A stretch of DNA of 64,000 nucleotides from Euclidia mi (Eukaryota > Arthropoda > Insecta > Lepidoptera > Erebidae), in contig OX123188.2 of NCBI GenBank assembly GCA_944739405.2, forward strand, positions 66,545,251 to 66,609,250, read 5' to 3'. This document shows positions 45,085-56,301 of this stretch, one piece after another. The notes beneath the pieces are model-generated. The model ran no database searches. It saw nothing but the letters and a program-made list of their open reading frames with translations, and was not told the origin of the DNA. Each line of letters opens with the position of its first letter. Within the stretch, counting starts at the first letter, position 1. A program made the translations under genes and the position numbers.

Positions 45085-45300
45085 CTGCCTCCGTGGTCCA
45101 GTGGATAGCGTGCGTATACGACTGCTGATCGGAAGTCACGGGTTCGATTCCCGGGTCGGGCAAAAGTGTAATTAGGTTTTTCCGAATTCTCAGTATGATA
45201 TGCCGGGTAACGGCAATAGGCTCGTCTGCTATTACGTAAGACTTAACAATTCATGGCAAAATGTGGGTGTAATATTACACTTCTGCCGACTCCTTCGAGG
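45085..45300 (+). mobile_element. tRNA-derived SINE
   Basis: It has an A box TGGTCCAGTGG at 45094-45104 and a perfect B box GGTTCGATTCC at 45141-45151. The acceptor-stem ends do not pair, so this is a SINE head rather than a tRNA gene. The body (CGGCAATAGGCTCG, then CTATTACGTAAGACT and GTGGGTGTAATATTACACTT) is a diverged version of the body of the young SINEs at 42329-42555 and 62823-63036. Confidence 0.8.
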
Positions 45301-45535
45301 ATACATGCGTGAGTCTATAGTGAGGCGTCAACTGGCATATGCTGAGTTTTTGTCTAGAATCTCCAACTCCCTTGTCTTATAGAGCCTGAAAGTCCTGAAA
45401 CTTTTATTGTGAGTTAGTTAACCTCAAACTCCTTTAATTTTGAACCCTAGAGACTTTAGTTAAGGTGGTAAATTATGTCAAATTTAACAATAGTTGATTT
45501 CAGGTAAGCTTGAGTGTCAGTGAGCTGGTCAAATC

Positions 45536-45800
45536 TGCACATTACAAGGACTGATGGGCGATGGAGCAAGCGTGTCCTAGAGTTTAGAACGCGACTCAGT
45601 AAGCGTAAGGATGGCTGGTCCCCCCGCTAGGTGGACCGACGACCTGAAAAAGTTAGCTGGGTTGGACTTGATGCGGTAGGCTGATTGATTGGTTACAGGT
45701 AAAGCAGAAACAGGCTCCCGATATTCAGAACCTAGCACGAATAAGCCTCTGTTGGATTCAACGGTCAGGTGAAGTGGGCACATGCGTAGCTTAAAACAAT
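45536..45800 (+). mobile_element. Degenerate RTE-type LINE 3' fragment
   Basis: The frame remnants DGRWSKRVLEFRTRL and RWTDDLKKLAGLD are the RTE C-terminal signature. Stops and shifts are frequent. The word AGGTGGACCGACGAC is present here uninterrupted; it is the same site that carries LINE copy 3 at 55453. Confidence 0.65.
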
Positions 45801-45860
45801 CCGCTATATGTCATCGTACCTACTACCTATGTATCATTTTCGTCCGTTACACAAATAGTG

Positions 45861-46037
45861 CACGATTGGCGTAGTGGTTAAAGCGACCATCTCACCACTT
45901 CACACTGTGCCGAGTGTTGTAGGTTCATTCCTACACGAGACAACACTTTGTGTGGTCCTCAAATACTGCTTCACACTAAGCTGAGTGTTATGGGTTCAGT
46001 CCCCATACGAAACACTGTGTGTGACCCACAAATGATG
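45861..46037 (+). mobile_element. tRNA-derived SINE with duplicated B-box module
   Basis: A-box-like TGGCGTAGTGG at 45867-45877 is followed by two ~70-bp units, 45897-45967 and 45968-46037. Each starts CTTCACACT, carries a B-box-like word (GGTTCATTCC and GGTTCAGTCC) inside a small palindrome, and ends with a CACT-TGTGTG run. The duplication of the promoter module is unusual. Confidence 0.6.
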
Positions 46038-46039
46038 GT

Positions 46040-46690
46040 TTAGATGTACTTGAATGTCTGTTGGTGGTGGTGGTCGTGGCTGTTGATGATGGACAGGACT
46101 ATGGAGCGCCGCCATTGTTTGCCTCCAAAGCTGCGGCATGCCGAGCGATATCTCTCCATTTCTGGCGGTTGTTGGCGTTTCGCGCACATTGCACTGCGGT
46201 CGATTACGTAGCCCGCGTGATAACATCGATCCACCGAGTCGGATATCGACCGCAGGCTCTCTTGCCTTCAACGCAACCGTTAACCACAAGTGTTTCCATC
46301 GAGTCCTCGTTTTTTTGAGATATGCCCAAAGAATTTCAGTATTCATAACTGCACAATCGACGAAAGTCTATCCCTTATGTGAAGCTCCTTGACGATGGAG
46401 TTATTGGTGCGAAATGCTGTCCACGGTATCTTCAATATCTGTCTCCAATACCACATCTCCAACGCATCGATTTTTCGGCGATCTTGTAGCATTAGTGTCC
46501 ACGTATCGGCCCTGTAGAGAAAGATTGGAAAAACCAGACAGTTCATTAGACGAACTTTGGTATTCCGCGTAATTCAGCTGTCTCTCCATATCTTTCCCAG
46601 ACGCTCTACTGCCGTCCTGGTGATAGCTGAACGGCGCTTGATCTCGTCTTCACATCCTCCTTTGTTCGAGATAGAGGAACTCGTCATAAC
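46040..46690 (-). mobile_element. LINE C-terminal fragment, minus strand
   Basis: The minus-strand frames read KRRSAITRTAVERLGKIW, then LVFPIFLYRADTW, RRKIDALEMWYWRQILKIPW and TNNSIVKELHIRDRL, then a shifted frame with CNVRETPTTARNGEISL. This is the post-RT region of a common insect LINE. It is 5'-truncated, with stops and shifts. The 3' end abuts the SINE at 45861-46037. Confidence 0.78.
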
Positions 46691-47796
46691 TAGAGTTTTG
46701 GATAAATCTCTATGAATAAACGTAAAGCATCAATAGCTTTAACCTTGTTCACAAGAAGGCTCATTAAAACTTGTATGCTTCAGGGTTTTGAAGACTTGGT
46801 AGAAACATTTACTACCCTAATCAAGATCATCAATGAGGATAAAGTGCAGGCGATTAATGGTAAAGAAATTGAACAGAGTCCTAAGAAACCAATAAAAAAA
46901 AAAAAAAAAATAATCTTTATTTTCAGACAATTCCAAAGTCCATAAAATTAAAAATGCTCATTAATTATAACAATAAATTAGTAGATTATTACAAAGAAAA
47001 AAGAGAAAAAAAAAATATATATATATACATCAATAAATTATCACATTAAATTGATTATAAAATTATTACACTAAATTGATTAAATTCATAATATGTCGTA
47101 GTATTAAACACAATAAATAAATTATACATTTCAAATTATTATTATTACAGTAAAACTATTGATTCAATAATAAATTATAACAATTAATAATAATCATTTT
47201 TCATTTATATTGTGTACTGTGCAGATTGTATACATGCTTACTAAATTTGGTGAGACAGCATCCATTCCTGATGAGAAGACATCACTGCTGCCAGCGTCGA
47301 TAGTCTCCGCACCGTAGGATGACTCGCTAAGTAATGGTTACTTGAGTAAAGGTATGCATGTACATGTTTTGTATAGTTGTAGCTCCACGCTTTAAGTCGA
47401 TCGGAAGGGTCCAGTATGCCCGGTCCGCACTCTGATGATTAATTGATAGGGCCTAGTCAGCTGAGCCTGTCAAGCCTAGTATGTAGCATTTTGGTATTCG
47501 GTATAAGCCTGTGTAGCATTTTGGTATTCGGTCAGTAGGACCTGGTACCCCAAGAGGGTGCCACGGTCTATACAATGCCTGTACCACGGTTGGTATACTA
47601 AGCAGTAGCGATGTATTTCATTCTGGTCATGGTTGGTATACTACGCAGTAGCGATGTATTTCATTCTGGTCAGAAAAGGCCGAGCGAATGTTAATGTGCA
47701 TCTTTACTCATTTAACAGGTCTGGAGGAAGAATGCTGCATCCTGTAGATGCTGGACACCAAGCGCACGAGGTCGTGCGATTCGTCAGAATGGCCGT
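46691..47796. other. AT-rich repeat-laden spacer
   Basis: A 77-codon plus frame at 46712-46945 (MNKRKASIALTLFTRRLIKT) ends in an A-run (46896-46911) followed by TAATCTTTATTTTCAG; it has no family I recognise. AT microsatellites follow to about 47210. Tandem duplications of TGTAGCATTTTGGTATTCGG (47482-47532, period 30) and of a 43-bp unit starting GGTTGGTATACTA (47588-47630 and 47631-47673) lie just before direct repeat copy B. Confidence 0.5.
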
Positions 47797-48180
47797 GTAG
47801 GCTAACCTCATCGGTGGTTAACAATGAGGTTTGCTACAATGTTACAGGCCGCCAAGAAGAACGAGATTCCAATAGCGAACACCGGGCTCTGGCGAGGTGA
47901 GCACTGTTTTTGAATCGCAGTCAACGAGGAAACAGCTGAACAGGCGCTCGCGGCCACGTGTACGGCGGACGCTAATTTTTGATAGAAGTTATGATGTATT
48001 TTCTATTACGATTCGTTATTTACATATAATAACTGAAGTGATGTACAAATGCTGTTTTACTTACCATCTCCTCGCCCGCAAATCTACGCCCGCTCACAAT
48101 TCGAAGGAACAAACGATAGTAGAAGGAGAAAATGGAAAGAATGCAGTAGAAATCCCTTAACCCACAGTCGAAAGACTTTA
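47797..48180 (+). repeat. 383-bp direct repeat, copy B
   Basis: The partner of 43451-43833, in the same orientation 4.35 kb away. It differs by a few substitutions, an AT indel near 48024 and a one-base loss near 48157. The exon-like island is at 47848-47896, followed by GTGAGC. Unlike copy A, the adjoining decayed coding sequence does not continue after 48180. Confidence 0.85.
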
Positions 48181-49880
48181 AATATATGTCTATGGTGCTA
48201 TTGTTTAAAATAGTTACACACTTAATATCCAGAATAACACTATAGTCAGAAAGGTTGGACTAGTAAAAGAGACCGCATTAAAATAGCAACCTTACCCAAT
48301 ATATGCACTTCACTCTGACTTATGATTTTTTCCTCATGTAAGAGAAAGATAAATAAACAAATGTCATTTCAGATCTTCGAAATCGTCGTGAATTTTAACT
48401 CGACTAGTGATGTGCTTACTCAAAGTTAGTTTCGATAAAATATCAATAATGTTTGCAATAAATCCTTAGATTTGGTTTACTAACAATGAATATCTATTGA
48501 ATGTTGATAAATCCTCAGATAAAGTAAAATATGTGAATAAATCCAGCTTATACTTAAACACTAGTAAATAAGTTACGATAAAAAAATTATTTTGAAATTA
48601 CCTTTTTAAGGTGAATAAAGCAATTGATTCATAATATCACTAATAATCACCACCTATATGCAATGATAGGATCAATGACGAGATCATTACCACGTAATGG
48701 TTTTCGAATACAAAACCACGTTACGTATTTCAGACTTTTGGAAGTTATATGCTTATTATTTAGAAAATTATCACGATCGTCAAGTGTTTGTCTAAAATCT
48801 TTTAAACTAAATTAAGCCTTCTCAAATTGAAGGGAGACACGAGCACAGTATGTTCAGTTACATAATTATATTAAATCACCAATCGAGAGCAGGCTGCAGT
48901 ATTAAGTGAGTTGACTAATAGATTAGAAATAAAATTTAACTTCAGGGTCAATTTTAAATAAAATATTTCACACATAATGAATCACATTTATTTAAGGTAA
49001 AATTGAAAAAGTCACTGACTGTGTCATTGGCTTACTTAGAATAAAACTCAAATCTTAACAAAATCATATTATCCGCTTGACCGCTAGCGCCAATTCGCCG
49101 AATTCGCTCGACTGCTCACGTTCTAAACAAAATGTCGCGCCGCCGCTCGCCAGATGGGCGCTCTAACATAATCATTTATTGTTGATAAGTCGATAACATG
49201 AGTAAGTTGAAGTGATGTTTTTCTTCAACCTTATGAATGACTCGTTCAAGTCGTATGAATTCTTTGTTGATATTTAGTTTCTAATTTATTATACTTAGCA
49301 GCAAACATTGACTATCGTTGAAAAAAATCCGTTGCGTATTTTAAACAGGATTATTTTAAAAAGTAAATCGATGACATACATATTTTATGAGTTTTCACTG
49401 TAGAGGGATTCTATCTACCCCGAATTAAATAAAATAAAACATGTATCATAGTATAAAAATATTTAATTACACGCATACAATTAGCACGTAATCACGGAGC
49501 GCGCGAAACAAAGAGTGGCATTTGACATTATTTTTTCGTTCCGGTTTAACGAGTTTAAGACTCGCTTCATATTTTTAGCATGAAGAAATGTTCAATGATT
49601 TGAATAGAACAGAGAAAAAGGATTTAAAACATTACGTAATAGAAAGAAACAGTAAATTCAGACCGAGTATAGCGCTGTAACCAAAAAGGGAAAAAAGTCA
49701 CTTGTGCGCGGTCTACGAAATTTCGAAAAAGGGAGAATAGTCACTTGTGCGCGGTCAAGCGGTTATATATACAGGTCAAATTAATTACACCCTTATAGAT
49801 ACGCCTAGGTCTAAAATAAGTGAGAAATAAAATAATTTAAAAGAATTAAACCAGGAGCCCGCATGGTGAGTAAGAAAGAA
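48181..49880. other. AT-rich spacer with one local duplication
   Basis: AGTCACTTGTGCGCGGTC occurs at 49696-49713 and 49739-49756 within a longer imperfect 43-bp unit. No gene was recognised; the plus frame 48624-48815 lacks motifs. Confidence 0.45.
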
Positions 49881-49889
49881 AATAAAATT

Positions 49890-50590
49890 TTGTGCGTACT
49901 TCTAACCGGCACCGAACTCAAAAAGTGTTGTTGTTAAAAATATTAGTTTTCTGCTGCCTAGTGCGAGCATCTTTAGATGTTGGTAATGGCTCTTGGCGAT
50001 TAGTCCATTTACTGACACAACTATCGGCACAATGATCGCTGAGTTCACATCCCACATATAGACAATCTCATGAACTGGGCCCAAATATTTGAACTCCTTC
50101 TCTTTTTCTGCTTTTACGAGATTGCTGTCTTGCGATATGGTTATAACGTCTATCAATGCGAGTCGCTCTGCTCGGTCGATCATTACAATATCACGCTTAT
50201 TGGCTACAATTAAACTGTCTGTAATGATAGACCTATACCAGGAGAACAACGTGCGGCCATTTTTTCGAGAACTGGGTCGGACACATATTTGTATCTGTAG
50301 TACGGTGAACCAATGAGATTAAATTTAAGGGCTAGTTGCCTATGGATTATCTTGGCCACTTGATTGTGTCTGTGCAAATACTGACCATTGGCAAAACTAG
50401 AACAACCGGATACTATATGTCTGAGAGATTCTCCGGGCTGGTGACATGCCCGCCATATGTCAATCGCACCGTCCCTCAGTATATACTATCGGTAGTTGTT
50501 TGTCATGACAATTTCATCCATAATTGCGAAGACAAAACCTTTGGTTTCACCGAAGAGAATAATAGAAATAAGAGAATAGAATATTAATAT
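49890..50590 (-). mobile_element. LINE fragment with restriction-like endonuclease domain (R2/R4-type), minus strand
   Basis: The minus frame 49902-50249 reads WYRSIITDSLIVANKRDIVM, IDRAERLALIDVITI, NLVKAEKEKEFKYLGPVHEI and IIVPIVVSVNGLIAKSHYQH. Upstream, 50250-50530 gives broken pieces resembling NQVAKIIHRQLALKFNL and PYYRYKYV. I recognise this as the C-terminal endonuclease region of early-branching LINEs annotated as R2-like. The usual P-D before the first core strand reads R-D here, so the nuclease is probably dead. Only the 3' end of the element is present. Confidence 0.75.
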
Positions 50591-50702
50591 AAATTATTAC
50601 ACAAACCTGCAGTACTGCAGGTTTATGTAATTATTTTTATAAAAGTAAAAGACAGAGGAGGATTAGTCTCACTATCAAAATATGTCTTATATATTTTTAC
50701 AT

Positions 50703-52830
50703 TGATACATACATAGACTCACGCCTGTTTCCCGGAGGGGTAGGCAGAGACTACGGAACGCCATTTGCAACGATCCTGACATACCTCTCTTGCTTCATTC
50801 ACTCCCATTAAGTTTCTCATGCATGCTCTTCTGTTTAGGGTACTCCTGACCTGTCTTTTTTTTAGGATGTCTCCAATCTGCAGGCCGATTCAGAATGTCA
50901 TGACAACTAATCGTACGATATGTCAAATTATTGTCCTCGTCTTTTAGCCGCCTATCAGAGATATATTGAGCAAATATTCATTGAATTCGGTTTATTTATT
51001 AATTTACTTCATACTGAATGCATAAAATTGATAGGAAATGCGATAGTTTTGACAAAAAATGAGGTAGCCCGTTTGACAATTAACGGAATCGAATGTCAAA
51101 TGAGATATCGAACGATTCTGAATCGCCCCCCAGGTCAGAGAACGTCCGCCTAGGTCTTCCCCTTCGTCCTGTCCCATTCACACTTGCCTTATATATCTTC
51201 TTTGTCAGTCTTTCGCCATCCATCCTCTCCATGTGTCCAAACCATCTTAACATGCCTTTCTCGATGCTTGTCACTACATCTTTTTTTACCCCACACCACT
51301 CTCGTATCACACAATTCTTAACTCTGTCGGTCAACGACACACCACACATACTTCTAAGGGCTCTCATTTCTACAGCATTTATTCTACCCTGCCATACCCA
51401 ATATTCACTACCATACATAAGGGTAGGCACTAACACTTCTCTATGTACAGCCAAACGTGCCTTTTTGGACACGTTTTGACTGTTCATAAACGCCTTCAGA
51501 GCTCCATTCACACTATTACCTGCATTAACTCTTCTTTCAATATCTTCTTCATTCTAACCATCTCTTGTAAACAACGTACCTAAGTAAACAAACTCATTCA
51601 CTTGTTCCACTCGCTGTCCATCGATCAAAACATTAGAAGCCGTAACGCATGCCTCCTTTTCAAAAACCATAACTTTCGTTTTACTTACATTTATTTTCAT
51701 TCCTTTCCTCTCTAACGCACCATGCATGATTGTTACCATCTCCTGCAACTCCTCCGCTAAAGACGCAAGTATTACGTAATCATCAACATAAAGGAGGCAT
51801 TTGACGAGTAACCCATTCATCCTTAATCCGCAGTCACTATGTTTTAAATCTTGGAAACAACTGTCCATGAAGAGGTTAAACAGCCACGGCGACGCTACAC
51901 ATCCCTGTCTAACACCTTTCTCGATGGTAAACCAGTCAGTGTATGTATAGGATAAACGGGGCATCGTTTATCCTCACACAAGCTTCTAGAATCCTCATAG
52001 AGGAATTTCAGAGCTCGAATGAGGCTGCTGTCCACCCCATTCATTGACCGCACCGACCACATTTCATTCCTCACCACTTACCTACTTTCATACTTCCCAG
52101 TGCCTTCACGATCTCATCCAAGCCAATAACGCTTTTATCATTGCTATCGTTACCATTCATTTCATCGATCGGTGTCTCTATCTTCGTTTTTTCAAATAAA
52201 ACTTCAAAATACTCTTTCCATCTCTTCAGCACGCATGCTTCACCATGCACTATCCTTTCATTCTTGTCTCTGATCGATGTGTATTCTGAGGATTGAGTTC
52301 TTCCTCGAAGTGCTTAGTGAAAATTTAATGTTTCTTCGAAAATCATCTGCTATCAAACTCATCTTTCTTTTCATCTTTTTTCCTTTTAACCATTTCTTTC
52401 ACTATTCTTTTTGACCTAACAAACTCCTTTCTTGCTTCATCGTTGTCCTCGCTCGTTGCTTTTCCCATTCTTTCATTTGCTCTGACAGCCAACCAATCTA
52501 ACCAAGCTTTCTTCTTCTCTGACACTGCTGATTGTACATCCTTGTCCCACCATGTATTCTTAACCTTTCGTATTTTCCTTCTCTTGATCACACCACATAC
52601 TTCAGACGCTACACATACTACCTCTTCTTTGAAGGACTACCACAATTTATCCATATCATTTATGCCATCGAACCTCTCAAATTTTGCTATCAATCTTCGT
52701 TTATACTCATTTTTCACATCTTTCTTTTGTAGATTTTCTACTTTTATTCTTTCCAAGAGTCTGTTTTCATTATGCTCTCGGTGTCGCCATCCTTTAAAGA
52801 GCCCACTTATCCGGCTTAACACCATATTTT
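50703..52830 (-). mobile_element. Decayed LINE, minus strand, whose 3' end is shared with local SINEs
   Basis: Reading right to left: LQKKDVKNEYKRRLIAKFER (52637-52825), NTWWDKDVQSAVSEKKKAW (52343-52591), GVDSSLIRALKFLYEDSRS (51895-52077), KGVRQGCVASPWLFNLFMDS and the RT box YVDD (51554-51964), then LVPTLMYGSEYWVW and MLRWFGHMERMDGERL (51080-51511). Stops, shifts and an apparent deletion between the linker and RT palm make it dead. The 3' end, at 50703 on the plus strand, reads in element sense CTCTGCCTACCCCTCCGGGA then AACAGGCGTGAGTCTATGTA, matching the tails of the SINEs at 42329-42555 and 62823-63036. Confidence 0.85.
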
Positions 52831-55020
52831 TAAATACATATTTTTAAAGTTACAGTAAAGGTTGTACGTGAAGGCAGCGATTTCCTGTGTGCGATAGCTG
52901 AAAGTTTGTGATGATCGATGAAAACACTTTTCTTGAAATTGTATTCAGGTATACTTATTTTTCAAAGAAATATTGCAGTATAGCTTCTACATCACAATAG
53001 TGCAAAGGCTTCCTTTTTTTTGCAATAACTGTCACCCACATCGGCGAATACGTGGGCCGAAGCTAGTCTGTAAAATAAAAGTATCGATAAAGTTATAACG
53101 TCACTATGTTTATGCGTCACAATATTTATACGAATAAATCAAAATGTCTCTGAACGAAGTATCAAACTTTCAAATGAAGTTCTATTAAATTTTGACGGGT
53201 AATGGGGCCCAACGCGATGACCTATGTCAAACTACGTTTACGTTTGAGTGATGGGATTCCTCCGTCTATTTACATAATATACATATATAGAATACTATAG
53301 TTATTTAGGGTAGCTTCAACTGTTTACAGATATATAAGTTTAATCAAAAGGGAATTAAAGGAACTGACTAGGTAGTAATAATTTCCGTAGGTACTGTGTT
53401 TGATAATAATTTCGTAGAAAAGCGGATGATACGACCACGGATATAACTGAAAACATAGATAAATTAACAACAGTAGATACTTACGCACAACCAAGTTTCC
53501 TTGGTTATGTAGAAGCAATGAATACAGATTTTCATAGAAGCGCAGTTCTTAAGGATTTCGTGTGCCGATTCCAAGTGGAGACTGTCTCCAGTTTAGTTCG
53601 TAGTTGGCGCCGTGGCGGCGCTGGCGTCATACTCCGTCTCTCTCTTGCTCTCGTAGTTAAGATACACAGGAGGAACGTTCGTCTCTCTTGCTCTCGTAGA
53701 GACAGGTGTCATATCGCGACTGCCACGCCGCTAAGCGGCAATTTGGGTCACAGAAAGTTTTCAGAGAGCCCAGAGGAAATTCGCCGCTTGTAAATATCTG
53801 AGCTCTTTGGTAGAAGCTCGCACAACCTCAAATCCAACTTCAAAAGGTGTCAAAGATCATAAAAACTTATTTTCATCAAAAGCTTTCTTTCAAGAAAAGA
53901 TTTCCTCTTTAATTTAGACTGAGTGTATAATAATATGTTTGAATATACGGGTAATTGCTTACTCGAAAATATTCCATGGCTCTATAGATGTGACATACTT
54001 ATTTATCATTATTCATGTCAATGCCTTTTACAAGGGTGGCGACATGAAAACAGGTAATGAAAAAACTGACTGCGATGGCTGATGTGTGTGCGATGCTCCG
54101 ATTATTTTACGATGTCATTATAGACGAATAGACGGCAGCCTGCTGCTTGAATAATCCAGTGATTTTACGCAACATTGCGGTGGCAGAAAGTTATAAACTC
54201 AACTTCTTTGTTGCGCGTTGTAGTTGAGGTTGGAACTATCTTGCTAAGTGTTGGAAATTGCATTTCTGATAGTAATTGGACTAGGAGACATGATAGTATT
54301 GCGCTATAAATCTCTGCAAATATTATATTTATTGGTGTCTGATTACAGATCAGAATATACTCATGACTACAAGAAATAGCCGCACACACATAAATAGGTA
54401 TCCCGAAAAGTATTAGCTGACTAACGTAGAAAGAAATAAATCTCTGTCCCACTAATCAGTAGGCCACTATGCTGTTTTGACTTCAATAAGGAGACGCCTA
54501 TGTAGAGCAGTGGCTGTGAAAGGCTGAATGATGTATGATGCCTTTGACCTCGTCTAAATTATAGCAACTCTTCTAACGTCCAATTTAGACTAGGCTTCCA
54601 GACGAGTGTTATCACTGCGAAATTAATTATTTTAATGTCTTGCAGTCTCAAAATTCAGAGATCTCCAAGAATCGAAGACATCGTGGTATAAGTTTGAGTA
54701 TAAACGCGAGGCAGTGTGATGAAGCCAGTTATAAATAGTCACAAATTCCACATGCCATTGGGATTAGATACAGAAGTTGAAAGGAACTTACCGATAGTAC
54801 GTCTACGTAAGTTTTATTCTGGGTTATCTAATCGGAGCGGAAGGAAACTTGCTGGACGGTTCACTAAACCGATTTGATAGTTATGTTGACATCGTAATTT
54901 GATGCATTCTTAAAACGAGATTCTTATACTCTTCTAGACGGATAATTGCAATTTCTCGTATGAAATATTTACTATACATGCCAGAAGTTTCGGTATGTAA
55001 ATAGTTTAGTTTAGGTAGGT
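52831..55020. other. AT-rich spacer, no gene recognised
   Basis: A GC-richer patch at 53590-53790 repeats CTCTCTTGCTCTCGTAG twice. The plus frame 53518-53793 across it has no motif. CCTATGTAGAGCAGTGG near 54499 resembles a LINE/SINE tail scrap. Confidence 0.4.
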
Positions 55021-55453
55021 CCAACTTCGAGAAAGATGTCATTCGTCGAATCCAACTCGGTTGGGCGGCGTTCGGGAAGTTATGACATATCTTCACGTCG
55101 ATATACCGCAGTGCCTCAAGACTAAAGTCTTTAACGAGTGTGTGTTGCCAGTGATGATCTACGGAGCCGAGACGTGGTCGCTAACTATGGACCTTATCAG
55201 GAGGTTCGAGGTCACTCAGAGGGCGATGGAGAGAGCTATGCTTGGAGTTTCACTGCGAGATCGAATCAGAAATGAGGAGATCTGCAGTAGAACCAAAGTC
55301 TCCGACATAGCTCTCCGGATAGCCAAGCTGAAGTGGCAGTGGGCAGGACACATAGCTCGAAGAATCGATGGCCGTTGGAGCAGAAATTTTCTGGAGTGGC
55401 GGCCACGCACAGGACGTCGTAGCAGAGGTAGGCCTCCCACAAGGTGGACCGAC
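55021..55453 (+). mobile_element. RTE-type LINE, left part, split by LINE copy 3
   Basis: A 5'-truncated RTE element encoding RRIQLGWAAFGK, VFNECVLPVMIYGAETWSL, GVSLRDRIRNEEICSRTKV and AKLKWQWAGHIARRIDGRWS, ending RGRPPTRWTD, where LINE copy 3 is inserted. The remainder resumes at 61554. The coding block is open (55061-55453) but lacks the endonuclease and RT domains. Confidence 0.85.
55441..55453. repeat. Target site duplication, left, LINE copy 3
   Basis: AAGGTGGACCGAC is repeated exactly at 61554-61566. Confidence 0.88.
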
Positions 55454-55760
55454 TGGGTGGAAGCCCGTGCAGTTCAATCCGTTTCTATTTCCACTGAACT
55501 TCACTGACTTCTACTCCCTGCACCTGAGACCGGTGCAGGGAGTGGCGAATGGTCTCAGGGATAGCGCAGGTCGTGTAGATCCCTAAGGCAAGGCTGGTGG
55601 ACTATCCTTCTCGAGGTTGCCGCCCGTTCTTGGTCTAGTTCCTTCAGAAATGGATGCAACCAAAACCTCCAGCCGAAACACAAATAACAGGCACTTTACA
55701 CACGCATACACACACACGTACACACATGCGGGCACACACACACATTCACTTACACATCTC
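55454..55760 (+). promoter_or_regulatory. LINE copy 3 5' UTR with conserved hairpins and CA-rich tract
   Basis: It opens with GGGTGGAAGCCC (stem with a U-G pair where copy 2 has C-G, loop GGAA). A stem ACTCCCTGCAC/GTGCAGGGAGT spans 55515-55545, longer than its counterpart in copy 2. GTGTAGATCCCTAAGGCAAG and GGTGGACTATCCTTC are nearly invariant between the elements, and the same CA-rich tract follows (about 55680-55760). Confidence 0.65.
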
Positions 55761-56301
55761 TTCACCACGCCCCCTCGTGGCCAGGTGGGCTTGGGCCCGT
55801 AGTAAACAGTCACGGGTAAGAGAAGTTGACCACCTGCGCTAGGACCTGCGCAGTCGAGCACCGTACGCGGGGATGACGGAGTCCTGGGGGGTTGAGCCGA
55901 GCGGTGCTGGCGGTAATGCGACCGTGAGGCAACACGCCCTCTTTGGTCCCGATGTCACGCAAAACGGTAGCCCCCGCTGTGAGCCGCAGCGGGGGAAATG
56001 GCCATCGTGTCCCGTCAGAGGGCCACGGGCTAGGGACGTAGGGTCCACATCAACAGTCGGAATTTATTTCGGCTGTTGACGTGGTTGGTGAAGGCTATAT
56101 TGAGGGCGCAAGCGAGGGTAGACGGCTAGAGTTGGTAACTCGGCTCAGGCCGTTAACCCAAGCGGGGGCCCGATGTCGTGCTGTAAGCCAGCCCCGCGTT
56201 CCTATATCTCTCTGGTAATCCTAACGTCCGGTATGACGTTCCCTGTTGCGGGCTCCATGGAGGGTGGGAAGCCAGAGGGATGAAGTCTTGTAAAAACATT
56301 T

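Noticed and set aside
45094..45165. Possible tRNA gene
   Set aside because: A and B boxes are good, but the acceptor-stem ends do not pair and the body continues as a SINE.
46712..46945. 77-codon frame ending in a lysine run
   Set aside because: The lysines are coded by an A-run of the kind found at retroelement ends; no domain is recognisable.
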